From Chara braunii (taxonomy: Eukaryota > Streptophyta > Charophyceae > Charales > Characeae): a stretch of 26,199 bases of DNA. The position numbers were made by a program, and so were the translations under genes. The stretch lies in NCBI GenBank assembly GCA_003427395.1, contig BFEA01000328.1, forward strand, positions 781,342 through 807,540, read 5' to 3'. Of the stretch, positions 17,591 through 26,199 are shown piece after piece (the stretch's first letter is position 1; every line of letters begins with the position of its first letter). The notes below the pieces were generated by a model. The model was not told the DNA's origin. It saw only the letters and a program-made list of their open reading frames with translations, and ran no database searches.

Positions 17591-17760
17591 ACGTGTGATC
17601 GAGGAGGATGACAAACCCTCTCTTCCACTGCCACAGCTGCCAAACCCTCCTCGTAATGCTCTACAAGACTACAACACGTGTGATCGAGGAGGATGACAAA
17701 CCCTCTCTTCCACTGCCACAGCTGCCAAACCCTCCTCGTAACGCTCTACAAGAATACAAC
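17591..17760. repeat. 85-bp tandem duplication
   Basis: ACGTGTGATCGAGGAGGATG starts one unit at 17591 and another at 17676. The copies differ at only a few bases, so the duplication is young. Confidence 0.9.
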
Positions 17761-17788
17761 CGGAGCTTCTGTCCTCCAAGGCATCTAT

Positions 17789-17874
17789 CAAAATTTTTTC
17801 AAAGACTCCATAGAGGATAGGCATGGCCCCATCAAAAATTTTCAAAGACTCCATAGAGGATAGGCATGGCCCCA
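17789..17874. repeat. 43-bp tandem duplication
   Basis: CAAAGACTCCATAGAGGATA occurs at 17800 and 17843, followed each time by GGCATGGCCCCAT. The two units are almost identical apart from a T-run length difference. Confidence 0.9.
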
Positions 17875-18087
17875 TTGCAAGCAGTCACCCCTCCAGTGGG
17901 GGACCCAGCTGCAGAAGGCGAGCTTCCGACAAACCGTGAGTTAGTAATTAGCGGATTACCCATTCCATGTCGTTGAAGGAAAAACCAAAAAAAAGAAGAA
18001 GAAAAGAAAGGGATGGCCCAATTGCAAGGTCGATAAACATAGATCGGGAAGTCCATCTCTTCTTTTTCTCTTCCCTTCTCTCCTCAC

Positions 18088-18267
18088 CTGATCAGCAGAA
18101 AATCTATTGAGGATTCGGCCAATTGGATTGACGTGGAAAAACCGGAGAGGAGATCCAAAGACAGAGCTTAACATGAGGTCATGTATCTTCGATGCTGCAT
18201 CAAGTGCACAGTTGAAGAAGAGAAAAGCCTTGAAGTATGACACAGCACATGTGGATAAGACAAGACC
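18088..18267 (-). CDS. Exon of an ABCC (MRP)-type ABC transporter
   Basis: Translated on the minus strand this gives 60 residues ending in a block typical of the second transmembrane domain of ABCC full transporters: ALDAASKIHD (about 21-30), SPLRFFHVNPIGRILNRFSA (about 39-58). In this family the helix leads into the intracellular loop that contacts the nucleotide-binding domain; ABCC proteins export conjugates and other organic anions across membranes. The exon is bounded by CAG before 18267 (acceptor) and CAG/GTGAGG after 18088 (donor). It is exactly 180 nt, phase 0 at both ends, with no stop. I find no neighbouring exon, so introns are long, the gene is broken, or the assembly is. It resembles ABCC4-like members most, by memory of the motif only. 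Confidence 0.8.
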
Positions 18268-18330
18268 CTGCCATCCACAGATTCCACACACAACAAACGG
18301 AATTTCAAGGTGTAAAAATGTGCAGCTTCA
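18247..18330. repeat. Second copy of the 16216-16314 direct repeat
   Basis: It covers the 5' edge of the ABCC exon and the adjoining intron end, and is the better-preserved copy. Confidence 0.6.
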
Positions 18331-18551
18331 AAGGGTTGATTTTAGCAGCAATCCTCCCACAGAAAGTATATCAAGAAAGTGTAGCAACCTGTTGAGCAGC
18401 CTTCAGGGCATGAACTCAAAATCTCCACGACATGTAGTTGAGCAACACATTCTCCCGTTTATTTTGTAAGGGCGACAGCCTTGAGATATGATCTTCAAAC
18501 TGACCGGCCCCAGGTAAATTTAAGAGTTATTTTCACTCATGTGATTCCAGC

Positions 18552-18606
18552 GGAAGTCGAACTCAGGTCCAAATTACAACAGCTCATGGGTGTGCCAACT
18601 GAGCCA
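18552..18606 (-). other. tRNA-like A and B boxes (SINE-like)
   Basis: On the minus strand TGGCTCAGTTGGCA (18606-18593) matches a Pol III A box and GAGTTCGACTTCC (18564-18552) matches a B box. Their starts are 42 nt apart, close to tRNA spacing. GCTCA/TGAGC could form the D stem, but the T stem does not pair. This suggests a decayed tRNA-derived SINE head or tRNA pseudogene, not a working tRNA. Confidence 0.4.
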
Positions 18607-18778
18607 GGCCAGTTGCTTAAAAAATAAACAGAAAATCGAGCAACAATCTAGGGAGATATCCCGGGCGCCCGGGTCCTGACGTCACCGGGTGACTGGCCAG
18701 CCAGGCCAGGCATGACCCCCGGGCATGGGCCCGGGCAGCCCCAGCGCATAAAATAAAAAAATATAAAAAATACAAGAT

Positions 18779-18831
18779 TCCAAACAATTCCAAACAAATC
18801 CAAACAAATCCAAACAAATCCAAACAAATCT
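18779..18831. repeat. 10-bp CCAAACAAAT tandem repeat
   Basis: About five near-perfect copies. Confidence 0.9.
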
Positions 18832-19119
18832 GAGAAAAACTATGTTGTGTAGAATTGCAATACAAACAACTTTTGGCTGAGGGTCACATCAGAATTCCTC
18901 ACGGAACTGAAGATAGAAAAGAAAATAACCGAGTCGCATGCAAGGAAGATGAGCAATAGCGAACTTAAGCAATCAAACGGCATCACACACACGAGACCAG
19001 ATAGTCGTGACCTCGAACCAAAAGCAGAATTGCATCACGAGTTTCATCAAATAAGAGCACACCAAAAGCTCATAATTGACAATGCTGGAATAGTCTCATC
19101 ATCATCAACGAAGAACCAA
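18832..19119. other. Unassigned flank of the Gypsy LTR
   Basis: No gene recognised. It would be the flanking DNA just beyond the 3' LTR of the minus-strand Gypsy element. Confidence 0.4.
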
Positions 19120-19874
19120 TGTTGATATCCTATCTGGCGCTCGGCGCCCAGACTACAAATGGCAGATCCTATCTAGCCTAGACTACAATGCTGCTGATGA
19201 CGTCAACAGCTCCCCAAGTACGAGCAGACCTCGGCCAATGCCGCACGCGTCAAGCATCAGGTATGTCTCTTATATCACTCAGAACCTCGTTCCCCAACTC
19301 ACAGCTGCCACTTGCACCCAAGGACCACCATGCGCCCCATCCAGCATACAGCAGCGCAGCTCAGCTCTGACTGCCTGCTCCTTCCAGCTCGCCCGTGAGC
19401 GGGTGAGCCTGGCAGGCGATAGCGCAGCAGCGCTTGCGCACAAAGCAGCCAGTCCCCGAATGTCCAATGCGTGGGCTGGCCCTTTCCTAAATGGAAGTGG
19501 CCAGCCTGCTTGCGTGCAGCCTGGCTGCGCTGGGCCCCTGCCCAGAAGCTTCCGGTAGGCCCAGGGAGGCTGAGCCTCACGCCAAACGAATCAGGCCCAG
19601 GGCCACCGACAGTTACCCGTGCCCAACTGCCCGCTGTCTGCGTTGGGTCTGTGCTGCGTATGTCGCCCAGGGCCTGACTTAGATACATTCGAAAAAGGAG
19701 GCCAGGGCCTGGGCGTCTTCAACCAACTGGCGCTGCGCAACTGCCTGAATTTTCCCCAGTTGCGAAGTAGTCCAAAGTAGGCGTTTTGTCGTCTGTCGGG
19801 CCTGCCTTCCATTAGGACGGCCGACCTGTTGCAAATATGGGCCCAGTAGGGCTTATCGAGGCCTATGCCTCGCA
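19120..19874 (-). repeat. Candidate 3' LTR of the Gypsy element
   Basis: In element orientation it starts TGCGAGGCATAGG directly after the polypurine tract and could end GATATCAACA at 19120, giving TG...CA ends and 755 bp. A TATA-like GATATAAGAGAC lies about 600 bp in (around 19276-19265), where a U3/R border is expected. No second LTR is present for comparison, so the far end is a guess. Confidence 0.5.
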
Positions 19875-19885
19875 TTCCCTCCTCC
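19875..19885 (-). promoter_or_regulatory. Polypurine tract
   Basis: GGAGGAGGGAA on the minus strand, about 25 bp after the pol stop and immediately before the TG of the LTR candidate: the expected place for plus-strand priming. Confidence 0.55.
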
Positions 19886-19910
19886 ATACTTCGCTAGTCC
19901 TCTGAGACGT

Positions 19911-20431
19911 TCAATCTTCGATAATCTGGCGCTTTCCCTTCTGCAGAGACTTTTCATATTGGGTCACAACCTGAGGAGCGGTCTGCATCACTTCCTCCCT
20001 GGTAAACCATCGGTCCTCCTTTGGATCAGTGTGATGTCCGAAACGAACTCTGTAGCTTCAGTTTTGGAGGACGTCCTCTGCCTATCGGTCTTGGAACTGG
20101 CATCTCCTTGTGATCAACGATGTCATCGACGTTGACCTCTCCATCCATGGTTGGGGGCAGCATAGAGCGACGAGAGGGAAACTGATCAGTTTCTCCGAAC
20201 GGTGCAAGCTTAGAGGTGTGAAATACCGGATATGTGCGTAGGTGACCAGGGATGCGAATAACATAAGAAGGACCATCCAGTTCATCTCCAACGACATCTA
20301 AAACCTCCCATGGTCCAAAGCACTGTGGCATGAGCTTACGGGATATCCCGTGCTCCTGTCCCAGTTCTGCGGACTTGACCCAGACTCGTTCCCCTACTTG
20401 AAATGTGGACGGGCAGTTTGCTGGTTCTAAG
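19911..20431 (-). pseudogene. Gypsy integrase C-terminus with chromodomain-like end
   Basis: On the minus strand the frame reads FQVGERVWVKSAELG (from about 20403), then MPQCFGPWEVLDVVG (from 20331) and YVIRIPGHLRTYPVFHTSKL, the conserved C-terminal fold of Ty3/Gypsy integrases. A Pro/Arg linker follows. Near 20050 the frame shifts: RFGHHTDPKEDRWFTREEV and TAPQVVTQYEKSL continue in another register to TGA at 19913-19911. That end resembles a chromodomain tail, which steers integration to marked chromatin. The upstream edge at about 20431 is cut by LINE-B. Confidence 0.85.
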
Positions 20432-21350
20432 GGGCAGCAGATAGAATGATAGTTCAGGATGTCATACTAGATGAGAATGAGGGTAGGTGGATAAAGCTCA
20501 ACTTTATCTATCAGGATGAGCAGTTTACGCTCATTACAGTCTATTGTCCTAATGGAGGGCATTAGCGGTCGAAAATGATAGATTCGCTTCAAAACCTCGT
20601 AGACCCATCAAGACATCTTATATTGGCTGGGGATTGGAACACAACTTTGGATCCTAGTAGGGACCAATTACTAGGTGGAAGGTCAGGGTTAGGGGAAGGA
20701 GTGATGTGGGACGAAGCCCTTCCTGTTCATAATCTTATGGCGGCTAGGGATCTGGTGGATCCATTTAGACTTCAACAGCCTGAAGGAAAACAGTTCACAT
20801 ATTATAAAAAGAATCGTAGCCAACATATTTCAGCATCAAGGATTGACTACTTCCTTATATCACAAGACACTGTGGGAACAGTACACTCTGTGGGAGTAGG
20901 GGACCTACGATACTGTACATGTCTAGATCATAAACCCATACTTCTTAACTTTATTATGGACAAACATGTTCACAGAGGTAGGAGTTTCTATAAGATTAAT
21001 AACTCGTTATTAAGAACCAAGGAATTGAGGGAAGTTGTTCTGTATGTGTGCCTAACACACAATCCGGTCACACAATCATTTGCGGACCTTAAAGCCTTGT
21101 CAACAACGACGGCAGCGATAGCCAGACAGCTGGCAGCAAGGCGGGCGACAAGGGAATTGGAACTACAAAGGGCATTGCGTATAGCAGAAAGGAATCTAAT
21201 TAATAACCCGCATTAGGAGATGTATGAGAAAATAATAGAAGCAACAAGAAACGAATTGGGAGATTGGGAGAGATGGAAGGCTAGAGGTTTGCAAATGAGT
21301 GCGAGAGTGAAAGAATGGGAGGAAGGGGAAAGAATGACAACATTTCTTCC
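20431..21350 (+). pseudogene. LINE-B ORF2: endonuclease remnant and linker
   Basis: The open frame covers the C-terminal part of the APE-type endonuclease: DENEGRW (matching KEEGRW in LINE-A), ITVYCPN, LAGDWNTTLDP (the GDxN motif, intact here), SRIDYFLIS and CLDHKPILL with its histidine. Two TAG codons interrupt it. One is at 20563-20565 (GGH-stop-RSK) where Gln fits, and one is at 21214-21216 before EMYEK. The linker DWERWKARGLQMSARVKEW aligns with the LINE-A linker. The frame is lost at the TTTCTTCC near 21350. Confidence 0.8.
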
Positions 21351-22985
21351 AAAAAATTAAAGCAAAAGGAAGAAACAAGCTAATAGAACAGTTGGAAGGT
21401 CCGCAAGGAATGGTCTCGGATCCGGAAGGGATGTTATCAGTGGCCTATGACTTTTATAGTACTTCATACACTTCTAGGGAAAGTGACAATACTCCTCATC
21501 AGCTAAAGGAGGTCAGAAATAAGCTTCTTTCATAGCTAGAATGTATGGTGAAAAGGGACCATGCAGAAAAATTAGATGCCCCTCTATCTCTGGATGAATT
21601 GAGGGAAGCACTACAGTCTATGCCTCCTAACAAGACGCCAAGTAGGGACGGATTAACCAAAGAATTTTGGATGGAGTATTGGCCTATCCTGGGAGGAGAG
21701 TACGTATCCTTTCTCAATCAAGCCTGGCAGAAAGAAGGTTTGGGGTTAGAGTCGGCNACAGGCATAGTAACTTTGCAGTATAAGAAAGGAGACCCGAGGG
21801 ATATCAAAAATTACAGACCAATTACATTGTTGACTCTTACTCACAAGATTGTGGCTAAAGCACTAGCTAACCGCCTGAGGAAGGTCACAAAAAGTTGTTT
21901 TCATCTGGATCAAACGGGATTTATACCGCAAAGATTTATATTGGATAATGTCATGTTTGATCAGAATCAGTAAGGTACATTACTAATAGGAGGATAAACG
22001 CAACGATTCTCTTTTTCGACTTCGAAAAAGCATATGATCAAGTCAACTGGAATTTTCTACAGCAATGTATGGAGACGATGGGAGTGGGTCCTAACTTTCG
22101 TAAATGGATACATGTACTTTATAATGATGCGCATGGGCAGGTACAGGTTAATGGCCACCTGTCACATCGGTATAAAATGACACGGTGAGTAAGGCAAGGG
22201 GACCCTTTAGCGACTCCTATTTTCTTGTTTATAATGGAAGCTATTGCCTCATTCCTCAGGAAAGACCCTTCGATAGACCGTCTGATTGCTGAGCCAGATC
22301 ACCAGGGACGAGTCACAAATTTACAGACAACGATATTATTTGCGGATGATCTAACAGTACTAATCAGAGCGACAGATTCTTCTTTCCAAACCCTTACGAG
22401 AGCAATGGCGGCATTTCAGCTAGCATCGAAAATGAGAATTAACTGGTAGAAGACGCTGGGGTGGTGGCTATCACATGATGACCAACAGCCACAGTATCAG
22501 CCACAAATTATGAAGGGATGACGTGGTTACCACGGGATCAGACAATGAGATATTTGGGTATCAGAATGTCGGGTGAGGGTCCCCATCATTCTATGGCGCC
22601 AGAACACATGACAAAAATGTTATTAAAGTTGGCGACGTGGTTAGAAATACATACCTCAATGTTCGGGAGGGCGCTGGTCATAAATGCTTCCATCTTCTCT
22701 ATGCTATGGTACGTGGGAACGATATGGTCACCACCAGCTAATACACTACAAAAGCTGAGGAAGGTGGCGGCAACATATCTATGGACAACAAACCCTTCGA
22801 GATCCAACTTTATATCAAAGGTATCATGGAACCAAGTTATCCAAGTCTTGGATCCAGGGCAGCAAATAAGGGCACTTCAAACTAAGTGGATCATAAAGTT
22901 GTTAACACAGCCTCACCTTCGATGGGTCCCATTGGTACTCGATCACATACGTCAGGGGCAAGATATAAAACACCATCCAATATGA
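21351..22985 (+). pseudogene. LINE-B ORF2: reverse transcriptase domain
   Basis: Motifs in order are TPSRDGLTKEFW (Gly of the usual PGxDG replaced by Arg), LQYKKG...NYRPITLL, KALANRL, DQTGFIPQRFILDN, then after a frameshift near 21965, LFFDFEKAYDQVNW, VRQGDPL, and FADD in TILFADDLTVL. Stops in frame are TAG at 21533, TGA at 22186 directly before VRQGDPL, and TAG at 22447 after MRINW. A second frameshift near 22510 precedes MTWLPRDQTMRYLGI. Compared with LINE-A about eight residues (PKAKGGLG) are missing near 22850. One N lies at 21757. The domain is complete in outline but not translatable. Confidence 0.88.
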
Positions 22986-24213
22986 AGGGTACATTCTGGT
23001 TATTTTGCAAGGGTTGGACTAAGAAGGATAAAATTGGGGATAAAGTAGTAGACTAAGGAGCAACTAGGGGTACATACTGGGCTCAATTGTTCAAAATATG
23101 GGCGGAGGTCTTCCCGACGAGAGTAGAAAAACCGAGGACGAAGGATGAGTGCTTAGACAACCACTATTTTGTAATCCGTGGTTAAAGGACTCTCAAGGAA
23201 GGCCAATAACACTTACAGCAAAAGACGCCAAATGGACTCGGGTCAGTAAGTTGGATAGGGAATCGCGAGTTCCGATAGTCATCAAGAAAAGCATCTTGAG
23301 AAAGATCAGAGTGGTTGAGAATGAAGATTTTACGAAATTTGAGCCACTGACATCCATTAGATATCTGGAAATCGATCCAGCAGAGTGGGCAAGGAACATC
23401 AGGGGAAGTTCGTCAACAGTAAGTAGGAGAATCAATATACTTCAGTACACCACTGAAGTGGGCTACCGTCTGAGGGGAAGATCATGTCAGTTGGACCAGA
23501 TTTTGACAAGAAGATGGGAGAACAAAATGGATATACCTAGGGACCAGGTAGAAACGTTACCATGGTCAACTTTGCACAGCATCAGACTACCTAAGGTCAG
23601 GAGTATGCAGTGGCTCATCTTTCACGTAGCACTCCCAATCAATGTCTGGTTGTTCAATAAGAGAAACATGATCAATAGGAATAAGGCGGATCAGGACTGT
23701 GGTATGTGTACGGGAGGCGTATCGGAAACTTTGATCTATTGTTTGCTCCATTGCCCAGAAGCAGAACATCTCTGGTCCATATCTAGTGCATTATGGGCAC
23801 ATACTACGGAGGTCCCCTTTCCAAGTAACAAAAAATTAATGTTGATTGGAAGTGAGTTCCCTAAAGGATGGAGGTTCGACCACAAATATATCTTTCAACT
23901 TCTGAGACAATACACGCTATGGACAATCTGGAAACGAAGATGTCAACAGGTGGTGGGGAAGACTCTGGTGACAAGAGGGGAAGCCAAGGCAATTCTCTAT
24001 AACTTGTTGGAGACGGAGATTAGGGCGTTGTGGAGAAGAATAACGAAGCAACTGGCGCTTAACCCAGAAAGGGCAAAGGATACCTTATCTAAATTTCACA
24101 AGAGGGTATTAGCCCAAGGCAAAGTCGCGACTGTTGAAGGAGAAAGACTTATCTTCCATTGGTTCAAAGAGGAGCACCAGGATGACACTACAGATGTTCA
24201 GCGGTCGACATAG
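22986..24213 (+). pseudogene. LINE-B ORF2: C-terminal zinc-binding region
   Basis: About 23000-23145 is badly broken. From VLRQPLFCNPW (LINE-A: VVRQPLFGNK) the frame is open to TAG at 24211. It keeps LQYTTEVGYRLR, the basic stretch RSMQWLIFH and the zinc motif CGMC...SETLIYCLLHCP. The His ligand of LINE-A (ETIEH) is Tyr here, a CAT-to-TAT change, so zinc binding is probably damaged. TLWTIWKRRC and a basic helical tail follow. It is the longest intact stretch of LINE-B (354 codons). Confidence 0.8.
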
Positions 24214-24618
24214 GAACTTAGGCTACCATAAAGTGAGCCCAACCAAGAAAGAGATGAAACGGAAATGAAAAAGGGGCAAATAGGGTTCAGAATAGCAAAA
24301 TTTTGATATGCTTCATATAGGGAATTTACAGTTTAGACAAAACAGGTGGCGTTGCTATCTGTGAGGACCTTTCTCGTTAGTCATGCGTTATATGACGGGT
24401 TATAGCGTTTGACCTGAGAGGAAAGGATGAAGCAGGGCAAGCTGACAGTCAATCCTCCACGAGGTTGGAGCAATCAATGATGGTCAGGGGTCCTTCGGCC
24501 AGATGGAAGGAAGCGTGAGTGAGAATTTATGATGCATCTTATATTATGACTTGCCGGTGGAATAGGAACCGGACTGACACTCCCCAGAATGGAAATGGAG
24601 CCAGGACCATAAGGGCCT

Positions 24619-24671
<53 letters not shown>
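24214..24671 (+). other. LINE-B 3' UTR and poly(A)
   Basis: About 410 bases from the ORF2 stop to a 49-A tract (24623-24671). The last 200 bases (from about 24415) recur in reverse orientation at 12193-12415, and the final 75 also at 11094-11168. This ties those short insertions to this LINE family. The uninterrupted poly(A) suggests a young insertion, although the adjoining N allows an assembly join. Confidence 0.8.
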
Positions 24672-24672
24672 N

Positions 24673-25270
24673 GTCTAGGCTTGAACGTTAGTAGCAGGCT
24701 GCTAGGGCTCACCCCTGTGGCGCTGTGCACAGCGTTGCTGTATAAGTTGGCGATGAGAGCAAGCTTCTCATCCCAGTTCACCTGGTTGGGCTTGATGTAA
24801 TGCCGCAACAGGTGTTGTACATCGCGGTTCATCTGCTCTGCTTGGCCGTTGGCCTCTGGGTGGTTCCCAGAGGTCATCTGCAGCTGTGTCCCCTGTTCTG
24901 CAGCTGCAGCCTTCCACAACTCGCTAGTGAATTTGACATCCCGGTCACTCACGATAGACTTTGGTAATCCAAAATCTCTGACCCTGTTCTCTTTGAATAG
25001 CCTAATGACGTACTCAGTCTTTTTTGTTTCCGTCATTGCAACTAATCTAGCATACTTACTAAACCTATCCACAATGACAAAGATGTGTCTCATTCCACTC
25101 TTGCTGGTGACGAGTGTGTCCATGAAGTCCATGGACAGGCTCTCACCGGGCCTTTCCGGTATCGGAAGGGGCTTGAGGAGCCCAAGAGGGGCCTGCGCAC
25201 GTGGTTTGTCTCTTTGACAGACCTGACAAGTCTCCACGTACTGTGACGAACCACTTTCTGTAACGCGCGA
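24673..25270 (-). pseudogene. Gypsy integrase core (DD35E)
   Basis: On the minus strand the frame (Met codon at 25288) carries YVETCQVCQRDK, the cysteine half of the HHCC zinc finger, and then the catalytic core: DFMDTLV (D54), IVDRFSKYARLV, VSDRDVKF (D115) and HPEANGQAEQMNR (E151). Exactly 35 residues separate the last two acids. It ends NAVHSATGVSPSS...FKPR at the N next to the LINE-B poly(A). The enzyme joins element DNA to the host chromosome. The HH half of the zinc finger is missing because homology ends near 25265. The catalytic triad is intact; the gene is not. Confidence 0.88.
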
Positions 25271-26199
25271 TTTTCTGCGCGGTTGCAATGAGGGGTCCTA
25301 AGCTGGAAAGATTGGGCCAATTACGGGAGATCGGGATCGGTGGAGAATTGCATCAGTGTCCTCGCTTTTTCGTCCTTTTTCGTCGTTTCTTTTTCGAATG
25401 ACCAGGTGTGGGGTCGGGTGTGTCTTGGGATGGCTGGTTGATTGATTGGTCGGATGTCTGGCGCGACGCCACGCGCGCTCGCAATTAATAAATGTTGATG
25501 CCGTTTCTTTTGGTTCGGTTTTCAATCTTTTGGGCGCGGACATCGCGCGGGAAATTGCTTCGTTCTTTTTTGAATTTCCTCTTGAATCTTTTTCGAATTT
25601 TGTCGAGCCCCCAATGGCTCTCGAAATTTCGGACTTTCCTTCTGGAATTCGTGCTTTTTGCTTTTTCGCATTAGATAGGAATTTAGGAATTCAATAATTA
25701 GGATTTTTTCTGCCGCGCGGCGCCTTTTGTTTATGCGCTTCTTCATGCGGCTGCAACGGTACTCTGATTAGTGGGCGCCCTTAATCGTATGTGTAACTGT
25801 AATTTTGGGCGGGCGCCATTGTAACTGTATCTCTCTTCTTGCACTTCGTCTCTCCCGCACTCCCTCTCTTTCTTTTGCTGAAATTTTGTAAGTCGCGACT
25901 TGCATGCTCGGATCGATGCGTGGACAAGGGTTACGTCCCCCACGCCGCGGCCGGTCATGCAGAACGCAGGCGTTCCCTCTCTAATCCTCACTCTAAGTCC
26001 TGGTAATTCCGTGTTCTTCGCGCATGCATGCACGCTATAAATTTCGGCTGCGCGATTAGTCAACTCTCTTAACTTGTTGTTGGAAGCTCGGGGTTGCGCG
26101 ATCAGGAAGGGTCGGCACACGAGCGAAGTAAGAGGTGAGTAGAGTAAGAGTTGGGCGACCCGACGGGCTGGTGCCGAACGCGCGGGATTGACGTGGGCC
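25271..26199. other. Unassigned region with LTR-like features
   Basis: The Gypsy coding homology has ended and I recognise no protein. The stretch has many CGCGCG words and weak frames on both strands. A TATAAAT at 26036-26042 lies about 130 bp before TGGTGCCGAACGCGCGGGAT (26169-26188), which has the form of a primer-binding site (TGG start). An AGGTGAGTAG donor-like word lies at 26131-26140. Together they could be the R/U5 part of an LTR on the plus strand, but no pol follows within the window. Confidence 0.3.

Larger units (their letters stand above)
20431..24671 (+). mobile_element. LINE-B: 5'-truncated L1-type element nested in Gypsy
   Basis: The LINE begins within the endonuclease domain at the GAA of GGAA-W and runs through reverse transcriptase and a zinc motif to a 3' UTR and a 49-base poly(A) (24623-24671). 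ORF1 and about 100 codons of endonuclease are missing, as expected of incomplete target-primed reverse transcription. It interrupts the minus-strand Gypsy integrase. No target-site duplication is evident; about 60 integrase residues expected between the two halves are missing, and an N sits at 24672. LINE-B is related to LINE-A in motif order but clearly diverged, so it is a different family. Confidence 0.85.
19120..25270 (-). mobile_element. Ty3/Gypsy LTR retrotransposon, partial, with nested LINE
   Basis: Read on the minus strand: integrase core (25270-24673), then, after the LINE-B insertion, integrase C-terminus and chromodomain-like end (20431-19911), polypurine tract (19885-19875) and an LTR candidate (19874-19120). 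The motifs and order match a plant-type chromovirus. Gag, protease, reverse transcriptase and RNase H are absent. The homology stops near 25270 inside the integrase zinc region, so the element is truncated or the assembly changes locus there. Confidence 0.8.

Noticed and set aside
18601-18740. GC-rich palindromic words such as CCCGGGCGCCCGGG, as a second hairpin chain
   Set aside because: Only a few short foldbacks occur and the words are low in complexity; the density is far below that of 403-2476.
19188-19690. Several 60-130-codon frames on both strands
   Set aside because: They fall inside the candidate Gypsy LTR, overlap one another and show no conserved domain.

Overview
This is a repeat-dominated eukaryotic nuclear window with almost no conventional gene content. 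The best-supported contents are two decayed L1-type non-LTR retrotransposons (LINEs), part of a minus-strand Ty3/Gypsy element with one LINE nested inside its integrase, several short truncated LINE tails, one exon of an ABCC-type ABC transporter, and many tandem and simple repeats. The LINE style (ORF1 with a CCHC knuckle, ORF2 with AP endonuclease, reverse transcriptase and a C-terminal zinc motif), the chromovirus-like pol end and the GT/AG-bounded exon point to the green-plant lineage. My guess is a streptophyte alga such as Chara, but nothing here proves the species. Scattered N bases and a library adapter at 10976-11013 show that this is draft assembly.

Layout. 1-2480: a non-coding stretch that is largely a chain of unrelated short perfect hairpins (about 27 counted). 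It carries a compact type III hammerhead ribozyme fold (1707-1759), a core-mutated second copy 275 bp upstream, and AAT and CT microsatellites. 2903-10554: LINE-A, with ORF1 split by a frame change on a G7 run and ORF2 broken by two amber codons, two opal codons and two frameshifts. It is followed by a 164-165 bp tandem repeat (10561-10889). 10976-11013: Nextera mate-pair junction, so sequence left and right of it may not be neighbours in the genome. 11049-15785: truncated minus-strand LINE tails, an inverted repeat pair and short tandem duplications, with no recognisable gene. 15790-18900: inverted and direct repeats, a 300 bp TCCN tract, three small tandem arrays, the ABCC exon on the minus strand (18088-18267) and a tRNA-like A/B box pair. 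19120-25270: the Gypsy element on the minus strand (LTR, polypurine tract, integrase C-terminus, then the integrase core), interrupted by 5'-truncated LINE-B (20431-24671, plus strand) ending in a 49-base poly(A). 25270-26199: unassigned sequence with an LTR-like TATA box near the end.

How the parts relate. LINE-B inserted into the Gypsy integrase, so it is younger than that insertion. The short tails at 12193-12415, 11049-11245 and 15657-15785 match the LINE-B 3' untranslated region, so this LINE lineage (or a SINE sharing its tail) has hit the region repeatedly. In both LINEs most in-frame stops are TAG, several where Gln is expected; this suggests C-to-T decay, though a recoded TAG cannot be excluded from this window alone. 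The hairpin chain and the hammerhead are the least explained parts.
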